Notes under the pieces: generated by a model
What the model was told of the DNA's origin: nothing
The model's input: only the letters and a program-made list of their open reading frames with translations
Databases searched by the model: none
Translations under genes and position numbers: made by a program
From: Nitrososphaerota archaeon
GTDB lineage: Archaea > Thermoproteota > Nitrososphaeria > Nitrososphaerales > JACQRY01
NCBI GenBank assembly: GCA_016206275.1
Contig: JACQRY010000045.1
Span: forward strand, 1 to 9,663
Direction of reading: 5' to 3'
Length of the DNA stretch: 9,663 nt
Shown: piece by piece, positions 1 through 4,579 of the stretch
Position numbering within the stretch: position 1 is the first letter of the stretch
How the letters are laid out: each line of letters starts with the position of its first letter

Positions 1-1
1 G

Positions 2-205
2 TTAGGCACCTTCGCCTTCTTATTCTTCGTAACCGCGTTAAGCTTCGGACCAGTGTCGATAGTTGCACCGCTTTCAACCCTTAGCCCCATGTTCAGCCTC
101 GTATTCTCATTTATCTTCATACGCAAAGCCGAGTCAATAAATAACGCAACCATACTCTCCACCATAGGCGTCGTCATAGGCGCGTATCTTGTCGTAACCG
201 GATAG
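2..205 (+). CDS. DMT/EamA-family transporter, C-terminal fragment
   Basis: The reading frame is open from the window edge and ends at TAG 203-205, leaving about 67 residues of a C-terminus. It reads as two very hydrophobic segments (from FAFLFFVTALSFG, and ILSTIGVVIGAYLVV) separated by a short polar turn with RKAES. A segment like APLSTLSPMFSLVFSFIF, then a charged residue pair, then a final glycine-rich helix ending in a Tyr-Leu-Val motif is the typical last two-helix unit of the EamA domain in drug/metabolite transporters. The substrate cannot be told from this end. The gene would act as an inner-membrane exporter or importer. Only the 3' end is inside the window, so the start and the operon context are unknown. 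Confidence 0.6.
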   Translation, partial: LGTFAFLFFVTALSFGPVSIVAPLSTLSPMFSLVFSFIFIRKAESINNATILSTIGVVIGAYLVVTG

Positions 206-235
206 CGTTAAGCAACTAGGCCGATGAAAAAGTGT

Positions 236-256
236 CAATTATTTTTTCCAGTTTTC
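236..256 (+). terminator. T-rich termination tract after the EamA-type gene
   Basis: About 35 bases after the transporter stop codon there is a T-rich stretch with a run of six T (242-247) and a second run of four T (252-255). Archaeal RNA polymerase terminates at oligo-T tracts, so this is a plausible terminator. The rest of 206-353 shows no gene, repeat or RNA that I can support. Confidence 0.35.
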
Positions 257-353
257 TGAACCGTAACTCAGCTTTCTAGCTTCGAATACGGCTTCCTACA
301 CGTTACTATTAATTATGGGTCATATTAACAATGATTACTGATACTCTTCACTC

Positions 354-1319
354 CTAGTGCTCAGACTTATCCACCATTTCCAAGGCTTCCGGGGATGTTT
401 TTTTGCTGCGAATATAAGACGCAAGGATCGCGACTCCCAAGATGCCTAGCACCACCGCCAAGGACACTGTGGTTGAGATATGGACAAGATCTGATAGAAC
501 CATCTTTCCTCCAACGAAGAGCAAGATTATTGCCAACCCCATCTTCAAGTAGGCGAAGCGGCGGATCGCCCCCGCCAAGAGAAAGTACAATGCTCTCAAA
601 CCTAGAATAGCAAAGATATTCGAAGTGTAGACGATGAAAGTGTCGGTGGTAATCGCAAAGATGGCTGGAATAGAATCCACAGCGAAAACCAGATCGGTGA
701 ATTCGACGACAACCAAAACTAGGAAAAGAGGCGTAGCATGACGAACCCCGTTAGTCTTGACAAAGAATTTTTCCTCATGCATCTTGTCAGTAATGGGGAT
801 GATTTTCCTGAGTAGTTTCACCGCAGGGTTCTTCTCAGGCTCAACATGCTTCCCCCTCTCCACCAGCATCCTTACTCCTGTAACTAATATGGCTCCTCCG
901 AAGACATAGATCATCCAGTGAAACGCTTCAAGCACAGCCGCTCCGGCAAGAATCAAGGCAAACCGCATTAACACGGCACCAATAATCCCCCATTTCAAAA
1001 CTCGGGGCTGATAGATTTGTGGAACATGGAAGTAGCTGAAGATTATCGCGAAGATGAACATGTTATCAACGCTAAGCGACTTCTCTATGATGTAGCCAGT
1101 CAGATACTGAAAAGCAGACTCTTCACCCATGACAAAGTAGATCACGGCATTGAAGACCATGGCCAAACCAATCCAAACACTGCTCCAAACAGCAGCCTCC
1201 CTCATCGCGATAACATGAGACTTCCTGTTCACTATACCGAGATCGACAACCAGCATGCCGACGACGAAGACATTGAAAACTACCCAGAGGGTAGCGTCTA
1301 TGCCAAAGAACTCAACCAA
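354..1319 (-). CDS. TerC/Alx-family integral membrane protein
   Basis: This 321-residue protein has about eight to nine hydrophobic segments and matches the TerC family (Alx/YkoY branch), whose characterised members are linked to manganese export and metal-ion homeostasis during protein secretion or pH stress. The two family signatures are present: the first acidic helix E79-K-S-L-S-V-D85-N-M-F, and the second around residues 205-245 with V-E206-F-T-D209-L-V-F-A-V-D215-S-I-P-A-I followed by TSNIFAILGLRALYFLL. The intramembrane acidic residues are those thought to bind the metal. A charged loop lies at about 150-190, and the tail is hydrophilic. The start is TTG at 1317-1319: an in-frame TAG three codons upstream (1326-1328) rules out a longer protein. 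A GGTGA sequence about 11 bases upstream may be the ribosome binding site. It is monocistronic as far as the window shows. The ion is inferred from the family, not visible here. Confidence 0.9.
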   Translation of the reverse strand: MVEFFGIDATLWVVFNVFVVGMLVVDLGIVNRKSHVIAMREAAVWSSVWIGLAMVFNAVIYFVMGEESAFQYLTGYIIEKSLSVDNMFIFAIIFSYFHVPQIYQPRVLKWGIIGAVLMRFALILAGAAVLEAFHWMIYVFGGAILVTGVRMLVERGKHVEPEKNPAVKLLRKIIPITDKMHEEKFFVKTNGVRHATPLFLVLVVVEFTDLVFAVDSIPAIFAITTDTFIVYTSNIFAILGLRALYFLLAGAIRRFAYLKMGLAIILLFVGGKMVLSDLVHISTTVSLAVVLGILGVAILASYIRSKKTSPEALEMVDKSEH

Positions 1320-1528
1320 ACTACCCTACTTCACCAAACTTCAATCAACCACTAACTTAACACATGCATACAAAAACACAGTGCTATCTCCACCACCATA
1401 AGAGTCCTCAGGAGAAAAATCCACTATCGCCATAAGATTTCTCCATCACTATGACAACCCCGCATCAACGGGATCCTTAAGCCTATGAGAACTTCACACT
1501 CGTCAATACAGGTCCTGTGAGCTGAACA
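1320..1528. other. Intergenic region between terC-like and thioredoxin genes
   Basis: This stretch holds the upstream region of the terC-like gene and the downstream region of the thioredoxin gene, both transcribed leftwards. I see no convincing coding region; the longest minus-strand frame is about 30 codons and has no recognisable similarity. An 11-base palindrome (ACAGGTCCTGT, 1508-1518) sits just after the thioredoxin stop codon; no T-tract follows it, so it is not a clear terminator. Confidence 0.4.
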
Positions 1529-1933
1529 CTACATGTAGCCAGAGACAAACGACTCTAAGCCCTTCTCTCCAACCGCTCCAATAACCCTATCCAACTGAGC
1601 GCCACTCTTGAAGATGACGAAGGTCGGAATAGAGAACACCTCGTAGCGAGCAGCAATCTCCTGATTCTCATCAACGTTAAGCCTTCCGAAGACAACTTTA
1701 CCAGCATATTTCGAAGCCAGATATTCAAAGATAGGATGCATATACCTACACGGCCCGCACCACTCCGCCCAGAAATCCACTACCACAGGCTTCTCGCCGC
1801 CAATAATCTGATTAAAATTAGCGGAAGTCAAGACAACACTACCGTTAGACTGCTCTTTTAGTCCACTACTGCCACTGCCAGTCATCATATGCATCTTACG
1901 GCGCATCAACTCTTCCAGCTCGGGATCGCTCAT
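1529..1933 (-). CDS. trxA: Thioredoxin with N-terminal extension
   Basis: The 134-residue protein is a cytoplasmic thioredoxin, a dithiol-disulfide reductant for protein substrates. The active site is W58-C59-G60-P61-C62 in the context FWAEWCGPC, with the conserved cis-proline at P103 (SIPTF) and a VDEN motif at 87-90. The thioredoxin fold covers about residues 33-134, the usual 100 or so. The first 30 residues are an extra, charged, Met- and Gly/Ser-rich segment starting MSDPELEEL; similar acidic/basic extensions occur on some archaeal thioredoxins, and its role is unknown. The start ATG (1931-1933) has GGAGGT at 1942-1947, five to eight bases upstream, an excellent Shine-Dalgarno match. The gene is divergent from the Nudix gene. 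A thioredoxin reductase is not in the window. Confidence 0.92.
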   Translation of the reverse strand: MSDPELEELMRRKMHMMTGSGSSGLKEQSNGSVVLTSANFNQIIGGEKPVVVDFWAEWCGPCRYMHPIFEYLASKYAGKVVFGRLNVDENQEIAARYEVFSIPTFVIFKSGAQLDRVIGAVGEKGLESFVSGYM

Positions 1934-1955
1934 AACATCCTACCTCCAACCACAA

Positions 1956-1967
1956 CTTTATTTAAGG
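1956..1967 (-). promoter_or_regulatory. TATA-like element upstream of the thioredoxin gene
   Basis: On the minus strand this reads CCTTAAATAAAG, an A/T-rich archaeal TATA-like box centred about 29 bases upstream of the thioredoxin ATG. That spacing would place the transcription start almost at the ATG (a leaderless mRNA), which conflicts with the strong GGAGGT at 1942-1947 that would then be untranscribed. Either transcription starts further upstream or this is not the box in use. Confidence 0.35.
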
Positions 1968-2059
1968 TTCACCAGACACACATCCAACAAGACTCTAATC
2001 GCTGCTACTCCAAGCGAATGGTTAATCTGCATCCAACCCAACCTCCTCAAACTTGAACT

Positions 2060-2611
2060 TTGAAGTACTGCCCCGAATGCGCGACACCACTCCAACAAAA
2101 AGAAGCCTACTCCAAACAGAGAATGATCTGCTCCAACTGCGGCTACATAGACTGGGCAAACCCTGCACCAGTCGCAGCAGCAGTCCTCCTCTACGAAAAA
2201 CAGATCGTCCTAGTCAAAAATAGACGCGAAGACCGAAACTGGGGGCTGCCAGGAGGCTTCGTCGAGCCAGGAGAAAACGCCGAGGAAGGAGTACTACGGG
2301 AGATCTTCGAGGAAACAGGAGTCAACGGCAAAGTTACAGAAATGCTTTGGACATATCCAATGCTGCGCACAAAGAAGAGTTTCCTATTAATCGTCTTCGA
2401 AGTTCAAAGAGTCGATGGAGAACTCAAAGCAGGCGACGAGATCGCAGATGTCAGACGAGTGGACTTCCAAGACGCGTTAAAGCTGGTTGAAGGAAGACTG
2501 GATGAACATATCCTGTCAAAATGGGCGCAGCACAGAGGCATAAGCTTTAAGCCCGCAGGATCGAGAGTAACCCAGACGCCGGGAACCAGCATCCGCCGGG
2601 ATCAGACATGA
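2060..2611 (+). CDS. Nudix hydrolase with N-terminal zinc ribbon
   Basis: This 183-residue protein combines a zinc ribbon (C4-P-E-C7 and C24-S-N-C27) with a Nudix domain (about 35-155). The Nudix box is complete at residues 66-88: G66, E72, then R80-E81 and E84-E85-T-G87-V88, the metal-binding and catalytic glutamates. The layout resembles the NudC/NADH-pyrophosphatase-type and other zinc-ribbon Nudix enzymes that cleave a nucleoside diphosphate linked to another group; the specific substrate is not predictable. Lengths fit an ADP-ribose- or NAD-type housecleaning enzyme. The start is TTG 2060-2062, fixed by the in-frame TGA at 2054-2056 and by the first zinc cysteine lying at residue 4; no Shine-Dalgarno is visible. 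The last codons (2595-2611) lie within the tRNA-Ser precursor, and its TGA stop is inside the first tRNA intron. The low-complexity tail after residue 160 is probably dispensable. Confidence 0.88.
   Translation: MKYCPECATPLQQKEAYSKQRMICSNCGYIDWANPAPVAAAVLLYEKQIVLVKNRREDRNWGLPGGFVEPGENAEEGVLREIFEETGVNGKVTEMLWTYPMLRTKKSFLLIVFEVQRVDGELKAGDEIADVRRVDFQDALKLVEGRLDEHILSKWAQHRGISFKPAGSRVTQTPGTSIRRDQT
2544..2551 (+). promoter_or_regulatory. Possible TATA element for tRNA-Ser inside the Nudix gene
   Basis: GCTTTAAG lies about 45-50 bases before the tRNA 5' end, within the 3' part of the Nudix reading frame. It is the best A/T-rich candidate for an independent tRNA promoter and would start transcription roughly 20 bases before the mature end. 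The match is weak; cotranscription with the Nudix gene is equally possible. Confidence 0.25.
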
Positions 2612-2636
2612 GGAAAACAAACCTCAGTTTCCCGAC
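2603..2636 (+). other. tRNA intron 1, between positions 8 and 9 (34 bases)
   Basis: The junctions form a canonical bulge-helix-bulge, the substrate of the archaeal tRNA-splicing endonuclease. The central four-pair helix is CGGG (2597-2600) with CCCG (2631-2634). The two three-base bulges are ATC (2601-2603) and ACG (2635-2637), each cut after its second base. The outer helix is two pairs, G2595-C2639 and C2596-G2638. The intron's own hairpin is AGAC/GTTT (2604-2607, 2627-2630) and TGAGG/CCTCA (2609-2613, 2622-2626). The central helix borrows acceptor-stem bases, so intron folding and mature tRNA folding are mutually exclusive. The stop codon of the Nudix gene (2609-2611) lies in this intron. 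Confidence 0.82.
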
Positions 2637-2648
2637 GGCAGAGTGGAC

Positions 2649-2663
2649 AACACTGGTCCACAG
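2649..2663 (+). other. tRNA intron 2, in the D loop (15 bases)
   Basis: Removing these bases restores the D loop GAGTGGACTAA. A relaxed bulge-helix-bulge is visible: helix GTGG (2643-2646) with CCAC (2658-2661), bulges ACA (2647-2649) and AGT (2662-2664) cut after their second base, and a two-pair inner stem. A competing perfect six-pair hairpin, GTGGAC/GTCCAC (2643-2648, 2656-2661), also exists, so the exact boundaries could shift by a base or so, but an insertion of about 15 bases is needed to explain the loop length. Confidence 0.72.
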
Positions 2664-2681
2664 TAATGCGCGGGCCTTGAG

Positions 2682-2699
2682 GCTTCTGTGAAGCGCGAC
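2682..2699 (+). other. tRNA intron 3, canonical 37/38 anticodon-loop position (18 bases)
   Basis: The intron lies between G37 (2681) and A38 (2700), the commonest archaeal site. The anticodon stem CGGGC/GCCCG is the outer helix. The central helix is CTTG (2676-2679) with CGCG (2694-2697), containing one T-C mismatch and one G-T pair. The bulges are AGG (2680-2682) and ACA (2698-2700), cut after the second base. The intron folds as CTTC/GAAG (2683-2686, 2690-2693) with a three-base loop. Confidence 0.85.
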
Positions 2700-2783
2700 A
2701 GCCCGTGTCCCTTCGGGGACTCGTCGGTTCGAATCCGACTCCCGGCGCCATTAATCTTCAAACAGCCACACAAAATCGATATT

Positions 2784-3278
2784 CTAGATTACACCAGCCT
2801 TATCCCTAAGATCCTGATACCATTTCGGCACAGTGTATCCATCAACTCTATACTCAGGCTGATAAGGCTTAACATCAAGCACCGGCGTACCGTCAAAGTA
2901 ATCTAACCCTTGAACCACAAGCCTCCTACCCTCCATGCGAACCAGCTTAACTAAGCTCAGGCCAACGGGATTCGGTCTAACAGGCGAATCCAAAGCAAAG
3001 ACACCCTTCAAAGGCAGCTCCTCCAGTCTGAAGCCTTTGCGGAGAAGCCGCCTAGGCCTCACCTTCAACACCCCTCTATCCTCTAGCTTGATCCTGTTCA
3101 AATAGCACAATACAAAAAGATGAGAATAACCATCCAATCCATCTAACGCATCCTGAAACTCTGGGAAGATCTCCACAGTTGACTCATAACTGTGCTCCCA
3201 ACCCCGCACCTCTTCCTCAGAAGCCATAGTCCTAACTATGCCTACAGGTTTCAAAACAATCTCCTTTTGATCAGGCAA
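2784..3278 (-). CDS. trmO: TrmO-like tRNA (N6-threonylcarbamoyl-A37) methyltransferase
   Basis: The 164-residue protein matches the TrmO/UPF0066 family (formerly YaeB/VirR-like), SAM-dependent enzymes of unusual beta-barrel fold that N6-methylate t6A37 of certain tRNAs. Diagnostic segments are the N-terminal LKPVGIVRT (9-17), the helix-strand LDGYSHLFVLCYL (48-60), and the SAM and tRNA-binding core D97-S-P-V-R-P-N-P-V-G-L-S-L-V and GLDYFDGTPVLDVKPY (124-139). The length is close to a minimal single-domain member. The start is TTG 3276-3278, supported by GAGG about ten bases upstream and by an in-frame TGA shortly before (3285-3287); starting at the next Met (residue 18) would cut off the conserved N-terminal strand. 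It converges on the tRNA-Ser gene, which ends 33 bases away. The exact tRNA substrate is not known from sequence. Confidence 0.9.
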   Translation of the reverse strand: MPDQKEIVLKPVGIVRTMASEEEVRGWEHSYESTVEIFPEFQDALDGLDGYSHLFVLCYLNRIKLEDRGVLKVRPRRLLRKGFRLEELPLKGVFALDSPVRPNPVGLSLVKLVRMEGRRLVVQGLDYFDGTPVLDVKPYQPEYRVDGYTVPKWYQDLRDKAGVI

Positions 3279-3411
3279 AGTTATTCATCCTCAAAGCAAA
3301 TTGCCTAATGAACTTATACTCTTAGCTGATCAACGACTTGCTCTCAGGACAACAAACCATCATAGCCAAAACCTTCCGAGAAGCCATAGTCATAACAGGA
3401 ATCAAGTCCAA

Positions 3412-3870
3412 CTAAACCACTTTCCCCACAACCATGGATCGCTTAACGGGTCCATATTGTCTTGAATCCGCGCTGTGGAGCCTATTGTCGCCGAGCACAA
3501 AATATTCATTTTGACCCAAACGCCATTCAATACCATCCTCATCGCCAGGCACAGAAACAGTTGAAACATAAGGCTCCTCCAAGAGGACTCCATTTACGCG
3601 TAGTTCGCGCGTTGTCCAAGACACGCTTTCACGTGGCAGCGCAACTATGCGTTTCAATAACAAAGGTTGTTGAACACCTTTACGCAGAACCACTATGTCG
3701 CCCCGAGCAGGCTCCTTGAACAAGTAAGCTATTCTACTTACCCATAGCTTGGTACCTGGCGAATAAAGAGGCTCCATGCTCCTATCTTGAACCTCTATCC
3801 TGAACCCCGTTAGCAAATGAAAAGGCTTGGCAATCAAATATGCAAGGGGTCCGATGGTCTTCACCACCAC
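3412..3870 (-). CDS. sodX: S26-family peptidase, putative nickel-SOD maturation protease (SodX-like)
   Basis: The 152-residue protein is a serine protease of the signal peptidase I/LexA clan. Visible motifs are the nucleophile Ser31 in R-S-M-E-P (30-34), the strand ARGDIVVLR (55-63), the general base Lys73 in LLKRIVALP, VNGVLLEEPY (92-101) and the box FVLGDNRLHSADSR (124-137). The Ser-Lys dyad is the bacterial type, whereas ordinary archaeal secretory signal peptidases use Ser-His. The first 22 residues are moderately hydrophobic and may be a weak membrane anchor. The decisive clue is context: it is divergent from a nickel superoxide dismutase, and in bacteria an S26-like protease (SodX) next to sodN removes the propeptide to expose the nickel-binding histidine. 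The start is one of three consecutive GTG codons (3862-3870). An ordinary secretory leader peptidase remains possible because the protein is longer than the minimal SodX. Confidence 0.75.
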   Translation of the reverse strand: MVVKTIGPLAYLIAKPFHLLTGFRIEVQDRSMEPLYSPGTKLWVSRIAYLFKEPARGDIVVLRKGVQQPLLLKRIVALPRESVSWTTRELRVNGVLLEEPYVSTVSVPGDEDGIEWRLGQNEYFVLGDNRLHSADSRQYGPVKRSMVVGKVV

Positions 3871-3903
3871 TACTGTGCAGTCGAAAGCAGGGAATAAGTT
3901 AAA

Positions 3904-3911
3904 TTTTATAA
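3904..3911. promoter_or_regulatory. Shared TATA element between sodX-like and sodN
   Basis: TTTTATAA on the plus strand (TTATAAAA on the minus strand) is a good archaeal TATA box for either direction. On the plus strand its centre lies about 28 bases before the ATG at 3936, predicting a leaderless sodN message. On the minus strand the predicted start falls near 3882, about 12 bases before the first GTG of the protease gene. The two genes are therefore probably expressed together from one AT-rich element. Confidence 0.5.
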
Positions 3912-3935
3912 GGGATGCTTATCTAAGTGAAGAAC

Positions 3936-4457
3936 ATGTCCAATCATCTCTTTCCAAAGGCAGTTGAAAGAATATACCGGATCCACAAGGTTCAAGCCCA
4001 CTGCGACATCCCATGCGGCATATATGACCCTCATGACGCTCAGCTCGGCGCATTGACAGTCATCCGTATGATACAGATGATGAACGAGTTGCCAAAACCT
4101 AGCGCCAACGCCTCCCCAGCTGAAGTAGCTGCATACGAAGCTAAGCTCAGCAGGTTTGTTAGAGTCAAAGAGGATCACGCAGAGCAGGTAAAACGCGAAC
4201 TCCGAATCCTATGGGGTGACTACTTCAAGCCCGATCATGTCAAACAGTACCCTGAGCTACACGATCTCTTCTGGAACGCACTGAAGACAGCGTCCAAAGC
4301 CAGACAGGAAGTTGACATGAAAGCGGCCCAAGACCTGCTATCAACAGTGCAGAAAATCGCCGAAATCTTCTGGAAGACCAAAGGTGCTGATGTGCGTAGA
4401 CAGCCATCTCTCCAGACGGCTGGCGGAGAACTAGTCTACCCAGTGCCCAAGAGTTAG
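3936..4457 (+). CDS. sodN: Nickel superoxide dismutase (SodN) precursor
   Basis: The protein carries the nickel hook of NiSOD, HCDIPCGIYDP, at residues 22-32 counted from the ATG. In the mature enzyme this hook is the N-terminus: His1 and Cys2 and Cys6 bind nickel, and Asp3, Pro5, Gly7, Tyr9 and Asp10 are conserved. Further family blocks are WGDYFKP, YPELHDLFWNALK and IAEIFWKTKGA. The enzyme dismutes superoxide to oxygen and hydrogen peroxide as a hexamer of four-helix bundles. A 21-residue propeptide precedes the histidine and must be cleaved, presumably by the divergent S26 protease. I chose ATG 3936 rather than GTG 3927 because of the TATA spacing; the longer start adds three residues. Compared with the usual mature length of about 117, this one has an insertion around 'KPSANASPAEVAAYE' and a 20-residue C-terminal tail, giving roughly 150. 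No signal peptide for export is evident. Confidence 0.93.
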   Translation: MSNHLFPKAVERIYRIHKVQAHCDIPCGIYDPHDAQLGALTVIRMIQMMNELPKPSANASPAEVAAYEAKLSRFVRVKEDHAEQVKRELRILWGDYFKPDHVKQYPELHDLFWNALKTASKARQEVDMKAAQDLLSTVQKIAEIFWKTKGADVRRQPSLQTAGGELVYPVPKS

Positions 4458-4499
4458 GCACTTCAGTCCCGCACCAAACATCAAGCAACAAATGTCAGC

Positions 4500-4523
4500 C
4501 TAGGGTGGCTTGAACCACCCTAG
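4500..4523 (+). repeat. Perfect inverted repeat after sodN
   Basis: CTAGGGTGG (4500-4508) and CCACCCTAG (4515-4523) form a perfect nine-pair stem with a six-base loop, 43 bases after the sodN stop. No T-run follows, so it is not a classical archaeal terminator; it could stabilise the sodN mRNA 3' end or bind a regulator upstream of dphB. Confidence 0.6.
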
Positions 4524-4546
4524 ACCTACATATCCTATAACGGAGA

Positions 4547-4554
4547 TTTATAGG
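4547..4554 (+). promoter_or_regulatory. TATA element of the dphB-ribL operon
   Basis: TTTATAGG is centred about 29 bases before the dphB ATG at 4580, the spacing expected for a leaderless archaeal transcript. It also forms the right arm of a short inverted repeat, CCTATA (4534-4539)/TATAGG (4549-4554), which may be an operator or coincidence. Confidence 0.45.
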
Positions 4555-4579
4555 TAAGACTATCCCCGCACTGATCTGA

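Larger units (their letters stand above)
2595..2750 (+). tRNA. tRNA-Ser (anticodon TGA) with three putative introns
   Basis: The 156-base gene folds into a class II tRNA after removing three segments (2603-2636, 2649-2663, 2682-2699), leaving 89 bases including an encoded CCA (2748-2750). The acceptor stem is GCCGGGA (2595-2601) with TCCCGGC (2740-2746), all seven pairs perfect. T8 is 2602 and G9 is 2637. The D stem is GCA/TGC (2638-2640, 2667-2669) with the D loop GAGTGGACTAA after splicing, typical for archaeal tRNA-Ser. The anticodon stem is CGGGC (2671-2675)/GCCCG (2701-2705), loop CTTGAGA with anticodon TGA at 2678-2680. The long variable arm has GTCCC-TTCG-GGGAC (2707-2720). The T arm is GTCGG-TTCGAAT-CCGAC (2723-2739). 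The G73 discriminator (2747) and long variable arm identify serine and argue against leucine, which has A73. It reads UCN codons. The 5' exon overlaps the Nudix gene's last codons. Confidence 0.92.

Noticed and set aside
1017..1355. A plus-strand frame of about 112 codons across the terC-like gene.
   Set aside because: It is the shadow of a well-supported TerC-family gene on the other strand.
1508..1518. Palindrome ACAGGTCCTGT after the thioredoxin gene as a terminator.
   Set aside because: It is short, lacks a T-tract, and such palindromes arise by chance.
2578..2584. A second copy of GCCGGGA, identical to the tRNA 5' acceptor strand, 17 bases upstream of the chosen tRNA start.
   Set aside because: It is not followed by T8 and does not build the bulge-helix-bulge with 2631-2637, whereas the copy at 2595-2601 does both.
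2671..2705. Reading the anticodon as GAG (tRNA-Leu) rather than TGA.
   Set aside because: The five-pair anticodon stem fixes the loop so that T33 is 2677 and the anticodon is 2678-2680; the discriminator is G, fitting serine, while leucine tRNAs carry A.
2595..3278. Functional coupling of the TrmO-like enzyme with the adjacent tRNA-Ser.
   Set aside because: TrmO acts on t6A at position 37; this tRNA has G37, so it cannot be the substrate. The adjacency is probably accidental.
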